64,000 nt of DNA from Adiantum capillus-veneris (lineage: Eukaryota > Streptophyta > Polypodiopsida > Polypodiales > Pteridaceae), in the NCBI GenBank assembly GCA_014529385.2, contig CM043943.1, positions 105,540,855 through 105,604,854 of the forward strand. The letters run 5' to 3'. The notes under the pieces were generated by a model. It saw nothing but the letters and a program-made list of their open reading frames with translations, had not been told where the DNA came from and searched no databases. A program made the position numbers and the translations under genes. Positions 58,964 to 64,000 of the stretch are shown one piece after another (position 1 is the first letter of the stretch; every line of letters starts with the position of its first letter).

Positions 58964-59581
58964 GTTCAGCAAGAGGCATTGCTCAAAGAGGTAAGGAATT
59001 TGCTACAAGAAGGTTTCATTTACCCCGTCGAAGGCTCAAAGTGGGTCTCTTCAGTGGTGGTTATGCCAAATAATAACGATAAGTGGAGAGTTTGTGTAGA
59101 CTACAAACCTCTCAATGCAGCAACAAAGAGGGATCGTTTTCCCCTCCCATTCCAAGACAGGATTCTCAACGAGGTAGCAGGTCATGAGTGCTATGCAGTA
59201 TGTGATGGCTACTCACGCTACTTCCAGATTAGCATTGCAAAAGAAGACCAAAAAAAAACAACCTTCATAACACCATAGGGATGTTTTGCTTACAAAGTGA
59301 TGCCTTTTGGCCTCATCGACGCTCCAGCCATATTCCAATGTTATGTAACTTTTGTCTTCCAGCCATACATTGGTAAGTCAATATGGGTTTTCATAGATGA
59401 TTTCTACATCTACAGCTCTTGCTCCCTCCATTTGAGCAAGTTCTATGATGGCCTAGCTAGGCTGCAGGCCTTGGGTGGCCAACTTAACATAGATAAGTGT
59501 CACATTGGTGAAAGCAAGGTCACTCTTCTCGGCCACGTGATTTCAGCCAATGGAATTGAGGCTCAACCAAGCAAAGTTTAA
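58964..59581 (+). pseudogene. F reverse transcriptase remnant
   Basis: LLQEGFIYPVEGSKWVSSVV, WRVCVDYKPLNAATKRDRFP, MPFGLIDAPAIFQCYVTFVF and VFIDDFYIYSS follow the Gypsy RT order. Broken. Confidence 0.88.
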
Positions 59582-59911
59582 GCTTTAGTGTCTTTATCAT
59601 CACCCACAACATCTAAGCAATTGGTCTCTTTCCTTTAGAAGGTAAGGTATTTGAGCATTTTCATTCATTTGCTCTCTCAAGTGGTCTCCCTTTACAACAA
59701 GTCACCCACAGAGATGTCTTCCTATGGAGTGAAGAAAATGAGCAATAGTTTAGCGAAGTGAAACAGATTTTGGCTTCACTCCCCACCATTGCACCCCCTA
59801 GAGGGGATGAGCCATTTTATGTTATCCCAGTGTAGGAAGTGATACACTTGGAGCCGTACTAATGCAGAAGGACCCCCAAACCTCTTTCATGTGTCCTATC
59901 TACTTCTCTAG

Positions 59912-60640
59912 TTGTGTCATGACCCATTGAAAAAAGGATTCACCACGGTAGAGCACATGGTGCTTGCATTGATGTTTGCTACTACAAAGTTCCGCTTTTA
60001 TCTATTGCCTAGACCCTTTTTAATTCTAGCAATGGAGAGAGTCTTTTGGTATGTAATGCAACACATGGATGTCTCGTCTAGAATCTCTAAGTGGCTTGTT
60101 AGATTACAAGAGTTTGATTACACTATGCAAGTGGAGAACTCCACCAAACCTAGTCTAGCAGGTATTCTTACTCATCGTCACTATGAAAAGAAGCTAAAGG
60201 TCAACACAAAAGACAAGGGAGTGACACCAATGGTGGAAGTTCCTAAGCTAGAAGGAGCTCACTCTCTTTCTTTGATGGAGCTCACAAAAGGACAGTGGAC
60301 CAGGCTGGCATCGTTGTTTTCAATGAGCAAAGGGAAAAAGTCTCCTTTATTGGGCAGTTACTACACTCCCACTCCAACGATGAAGCAGAATACGTGGCCC
60401 TAATTCTTAGATTAGAACAATGTTTTTTGCAAGGGGTTCAGAACCTAAATGTGTTTGGCGATGCCATGCTCTTGATAAAGCAAATAAATGGCACATGGGT
60501 TTGTAAAAATCAAGTTTTTCTTGGCCAATTACGCCAAGTTAAGATCTTATAAGAAATTTTGAAGTGGTGCAGTTATTTCATGTCCCTAGGGCAAAAAATC
60601 AAGAAGCAAATGCTCTAGCCAAGGAAAGAATACAATATGT
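59912..60640 (+). pseudogene. F tandem RNase H domains
   Basis: The first RNase H part (FTTVEHMVLALMFATTKFRF, YTMQVENSTKPSLAGIL) is followed by a second of different type (GIVVFNEQREKVSFIGQLLH, SNDEAEYVALILRLEQCFL, LFHVPRAKNQEANALAKE). Two RNase H domains between RT and integrase mark Tat-lineage Gypsy elements. Broken. Confidence 0.8.
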
Positions 60641-60859
60641 TCCCATAGGAGCAATCAAACTGAAGCTGCCCCTCTTCCAAGGTAGGGATGCTATGCCTAA
60701 TATCATCAGCTCCTTAGATATAGGAGAATGTCCTAAAGGGTATACCAAGGGTTAGAAAGAATGGCTTGTCTGAAAGGCAACAAGATACCACCTTATAAAC
60801 AGCACCTTGTATTGCAAGCGCAAAGACCAAATCCTCAGGCGAGTGCCGATCTCCAGTGA

Positions 60860-62022
60860 AATCATGGAGGTAATCTCAAGTTTCCATGATGGTGTTTGCG
60901 GCGGCCACTTTGCTCTTGATATTACTAGTAGGAAGATTCTATAGGCAAGATTATCTTGGCCTACTCTGAACAGGGATGTGCATCATTGGTGTAAAACATG
61001 TCGAGCTTGTCAAGTATCCAGTGATCGAACACTAAACTATGAACCACAGACTCCTATCATCTCATATGGCCCGTTTGAGAAGTGGAAAATAGATGCAATT
61101 GGTACTTTACCAAGGGCCTAGTCGGATAAACTTTACATTCTAGTTGGTGTAGACTACATGACCCGATGGGCGGAAGCAGTAGCCACCACACGCATTACAG
61201 TCCAAGAAGTGGTGAAGTTCTTATTTGAGCACATCTGTTGCCTCTTTGGCACACCTCTGGAGATAATATATGATAGAGGGCTAGGTTTCGGAGGCGACTT
61301 GGTGGGAGAACTGATGAAAAGCTAGGTATCAAACGCCGACACTCCACTCCATACTATCCACATTGCCATGGTCTAGTAGAAAAGGTAAACGGCATGATCT
61401 ATAAGATCATCACAAAGCACGTGAATAACCACACAAGTGATTGGGATAAGCACCTATGGCCACTCTTTGGGCCAACCACATGATATTCCAAACATCACTA
61501 GGTTTCACCCCTTTCCATCTAGTATACGGAAAAGAGGCCATTCTACCCATCGAGGTACAGATAGCCAGCTTGCGAGTCATGGCTAGCCAGTTACGACGCC
61601 CAATAGCCCATCTCCAAAAACACACCTTGGATCTAGAAAGGTTTTATCTAGACGAGGAAGATGCGATCAACTACTATGCAACGCAAGCACAATGATGCCG
61701 ACTCACATTAAATCAAGGGCTTAAGGAAAAGGGTCTGAAGAAAGGCATGTTAGTGTTGAGATACAACAACAGATGCGACACTAGGAAAGATAAGAAATTT
61801 CATCCCAGATGGAAAGGGCCATTCATCGTCAAAAGGCGATACGCCAATGGTAGCTACAAATTGATAGAGGCAGATGATCGAATTCACAAGACCATAGTCA
61901 ATGGATGGAGGCTCAAAAGGTATTGCTTAAGGTTTGATCCACAGTTCATGGTAGATATTTTAGAGAAGGAAGAACCCTCCAACTACACTGCTAGAGAATC
62001 AGAAGCAGAGCTAGAGGCATGA
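60860..62022 (+). pseudogene. F integrase and C-terminal remnant
   Basis: Zinc-binding part with HHWCKTCRACQVSS, catalytic core starting KWKIDAIGTLPR and VGVDYMTRWAEAVATTRI, the late-core TSLGFTPFHLVYGKEAILPI, and a C-terminal GMLVLRYNN... KFHPRWKGPFIVKRR domain. Broken. Confidence 0.85.
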
Positions 62023-62203
62023 ATGCCTCTAGCCAGAAAGGGAGGGCTAATGATGGCCGGCTTTCAAGAGCCGAAGCCATGGGAACTAGCCCCAATGCGG
62101 GGAGCATTATAAAATTAAAACAAAACAAAAAAAAATTGTTATTTGCAGGCTGTCACCCTATCCCCCGCCCTCGGCACCACCCTCTCTCTCTCCTCCATTA
62201 TCA

Positions 62204-62207
<4 letters not shown>

Positions 62208-62262
<55 letters not shown>

Positions 62263-62298
62263 CACCCTTATACACACCCACACACACACACATACATA

Positions 62299-62339
<41 letters not shown>

Positions 62340-62466
62340 CATACACACACACACACACACACATTCACATACACACACACACTCCCTCACACCTCTCTCT
62401 CCATACACATATACACACTCTTACACACACACACACATTCACATACACACACACGCACTCCCTCAC

Positions 62467-62519
<53 letters not shown>

Positions 62520-62520
62520 A
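62208..62520. repeat. CT/CA compound satellite, first block
   Basis: Alternating (CT)n and CCATACACATACACAC-type (CA)n blocks in repeated order. The same CCATACACA join recurs at 63392, 63475, 63848 and 63975. Confidence 0.93.
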
Positions 62521-62530
62521 CTTTCTCCAA

Positions 62531-63330
62531 GTGAAGACACAAACACCCTACATGCTCTTACTTCTTGAGTCTGGATCGCTTCCCATTGAGGTCTTGGGCA
62601 TGCAAAGGGTTGTGGAGTACATGCTTAAGACACAACGTAGCCCTTTGCATCGACTCCCTAGAATCGCATATGAAGCAAGTCAAAACGTCCAAAAGACATG
62701 CAAGAGAAAAATACTAAGTTCATGGTGGATGCTTGACATCAAGAAATGGTTTGGAAGATGGGATGCATGTCACTTGGTCAATCATGCATCGATGGACTCC
62801 CAAGTTAATGAGGCCTTTTTACAACGCCAATGTATCACGGCTTGGGAGAAATCCGGAGGTTCTCACTTCAGCCATTACACCACACACGTTGCCCCAAACT
62901 ACAAATCTCTCTTCTTCTCTAAACGAGGTAACCAAACCCAACCCTACATCCTTGAGCCCATCCCGTTGAGTGCGATCCGCACCATTTCCTCCATTCGTCT
63001 TAGCTCCCATTCTCTACGCTGCGAGACAGGACATTGGGGCACTGGCGAGGTGTCTCATCGACTTTGCACCTTATGCCCTCGTCAAGTACGAGAGAGTGAG
63101 TACCATACACTACTTGAGTGTTCAGCTTTTGACCACATCAGGTCCTCTTTTCCCAATATATTCAGCCATGAGCTCTCCCTACATACCTTCCTCTCCCAAC
63201 CACGATGAGGACTCTCTATTGCGATGCTCATTTCATCCATTTTGAGCATCAAGAGTCACTTATGACCTCCACTCACACCATGTGACATGTTTATTTGGTC
63301 CCATAGATCATATTTGACCTCCGAGGATGA
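62531..63330 (+). mobile_element. LINE 3' end, copy 1
   Basis: A plus-strand frame of 226 codons (62531-63208) resembles the C-terminal end of non-LTR retrotransposon ORF2. ESGSLPIEVLGMQRVVEYML, PRIAYEASQNVQKTCKRKIL and SSWWMLDIKKWFGRWD are followed by a zinc-finger-like region (HSLRCETGHWGTGEVSHRLC, TLC, ESEYHTLLECSAFDHIRSSF) of the kind found downstream of LINE reverse transcriptases. A 3' untranslated part follows, ending GACCTCCGAGGATGATAATA and then a CT tract, with no poly-A tail. The RT itself is not present, so this copy is 5'-truncated, as is usual for LINEs. The family cannot be named more closely. Confidence 0.7.
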
Positions 63331-63332
63331 TA

Positions 63333-63394
<62 letters not shown>

Positions 63395-63415
63395 ATACAC
63401 ATACACACACTCTTA

Positions 63416-63480
<65 letters not shown>

Positions 63481-63525
63481 CACACACACACACTCTCTCG
63501 ACCTCAGCTCTCTATCTCTATCGAG
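63330..63525. repeat. CT/CA compound satellite, second block
   Basis: (CT)n, TTTCCATACACATACACACACTC, (CT)n, then CCATACACA(CA)n and CTCTCGACCTCAGCTCTC, in the same order as other blocks. Confidence 0.93.
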
Positions 63526-63775
63526 AGTCTGAGTACCACACACTACTAGAGTGCTCAGCTTTTGATCACATCCGAACTTGCTTCTCTCACATTTTCAGCC
63601 ATAACTTAGACCTACACACTTTCCTCTCCCAGCCAAAGTGTGGGCTCTCCATTGCGACTCTCATCACTACAATTTTGGAGCATCGAGAGTCACTCATCAT
63701 CCATACACATACTACATCACATGTAACTTTGGTCCCATAGGTCATATTTGACCTCCGAGGACGATAATAAAATCT
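63526..63775 (+). mobile_element. LINE 3' end, copy 2
   Basis: Repeats the end of copy 1: the zinc-finger end (ESEYHTLLECSAFDHIRTCF, LHTFLSQPKCG) and the same 3' untranslated part ending GACCTCCGAGGACGATAATA, then (TCTA)n(CT)n. It differs from copy 1 at scattered sites. Shorter 5' extent than copy 1. Confidence 0.72.
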
Positions 63776-63784
63776 ATCTATCTA

Positions 63785-63851
<67 letters not shown>

Positions 63852-63943
63852 ATAAACACACACACACACTCACAAGCACATATACACTCACAAACCCACA
63901 CACAAACACACTCGACCTCAGCTCTCTCTCTCTATCTCTCGCA

Positions 63944-63980
<37 letters not shown>

Positions 63981-64000
63981 CACACACACACTCTCTCGAC
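63776..64000. repeat. CT/CA compound satellite, third block
   Basis: (TCTA)n and (CT)n, CCATAAACACACACAC with variant CA repeats, CTCGACCTCAGCTCTC, and again (CT)nCCATACACA. It runs off the window end. Confidence 0.93.

Larger units (their letters stand above)
56889..62022 (+). mobile_element. Gypsy element F, Tat-like with two RNase H domains (fossil)
   Basis: A plus-strand Ty3/Gypsy internal region in the order gag, zinc knuckle, protease, RT, RNase H, second RNase H, integrase. A second RNase H after the first is characteristic of the Tat lineage of plant Gypsy elements. No LTR pair was recognised: the AT tract lies 240 bases upstream of gag, and CT/CA satellite DNA begins about 160 bases after the last coding segment. 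It is broken in about ten or more places. Confidence 0.88.

Noticed and set aside
62208-64000. CRISPR-like array
   Set aside because: There are no constant repeats of 23-47 bases with unique spacers. The pattern is CT/CA satellite in eukaryotic DNA.

Overview
The window looks like nuclear DNA from a large, repeat-rich land plant genome. The grounds are several Ty1/Copia and Ty3/Gypsy LTR retrotransposons, most of which prime from initiator-Met tRNA (TGGTATCAGAGC-type sites), two Gypsy elements with chromodomain-like C-termini, one Gypsy element with two RNase H domains (Tat-like), an unusual LINE 3' end, and very dense CT/GA, CA/GT and AT microsatellites. The sequence alone does not fix the lineage. 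A fern or other non-flowering plant is a guess from the LINE type and repeat style. I see no bacterial operon, CRISPR array, rRNA or tRNA gene, and no complete recognisable host gene.

Layout. 1-5092: a poly-C run, then Copia element A1 (239-5087, minus strand). 5093-7300: microsatellites, a 140-bp tandem duplication and two fold-back hairpins. 7330-12060: an unrecognised host-like gene on the minus strand, split by Copia element A2 (7969-11699). 12090-13165: a TATA-bearing, promoter-like stretch with a short ORF. 13166-32811: a nest. Old Gypsy element E is interrupted by Gypsy chromovirus D (15228-23924) and by a second D-family copy, D2, which is itself interrupted by young Copia element C (25838-31037). 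32812-40560: remnants of unrecognised minus-strand genes around Copia element A3 (34727-39668). 40595-48586: a piece of A-family gag invaded by the three-LTR Copia composite B (40653-48487), which carries A-family pieces in two orientations between its second and third LTRs. 48590-56120: AT-rich DNA with little coding signal, a cryptic CCTAAA-rich tract, a 129-bp tandem duplication and a compound microsatellite. 56145-62137: one exon-like ORF, an AT tract and Gypsy element F. 62138-64000: CT/CA satellite DNA interwoven with two copies of a LINE 3' end.

Five target-site duplications can be read directly: A1 ACTTC, A2 GCTTT, B GATAC, C ATTCT and D AATTT. They fix the borders of those elements to the base and give the order of insertion. 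Comparing LTR pairs by eye gives a relative age order of A1 (about 15% different), A2 (about 11%), then D and B (several percent), then C (about 4%, youngest).

Nothing here is a convincing new enzyme system. The most unusual items are the composite B element with captured opposing fragments, the host reading frame that runs straight across the A2 target site, microsatellites that differ between the two LTRs of one element, and LINE 3' ends fused to CT/CA arrays.
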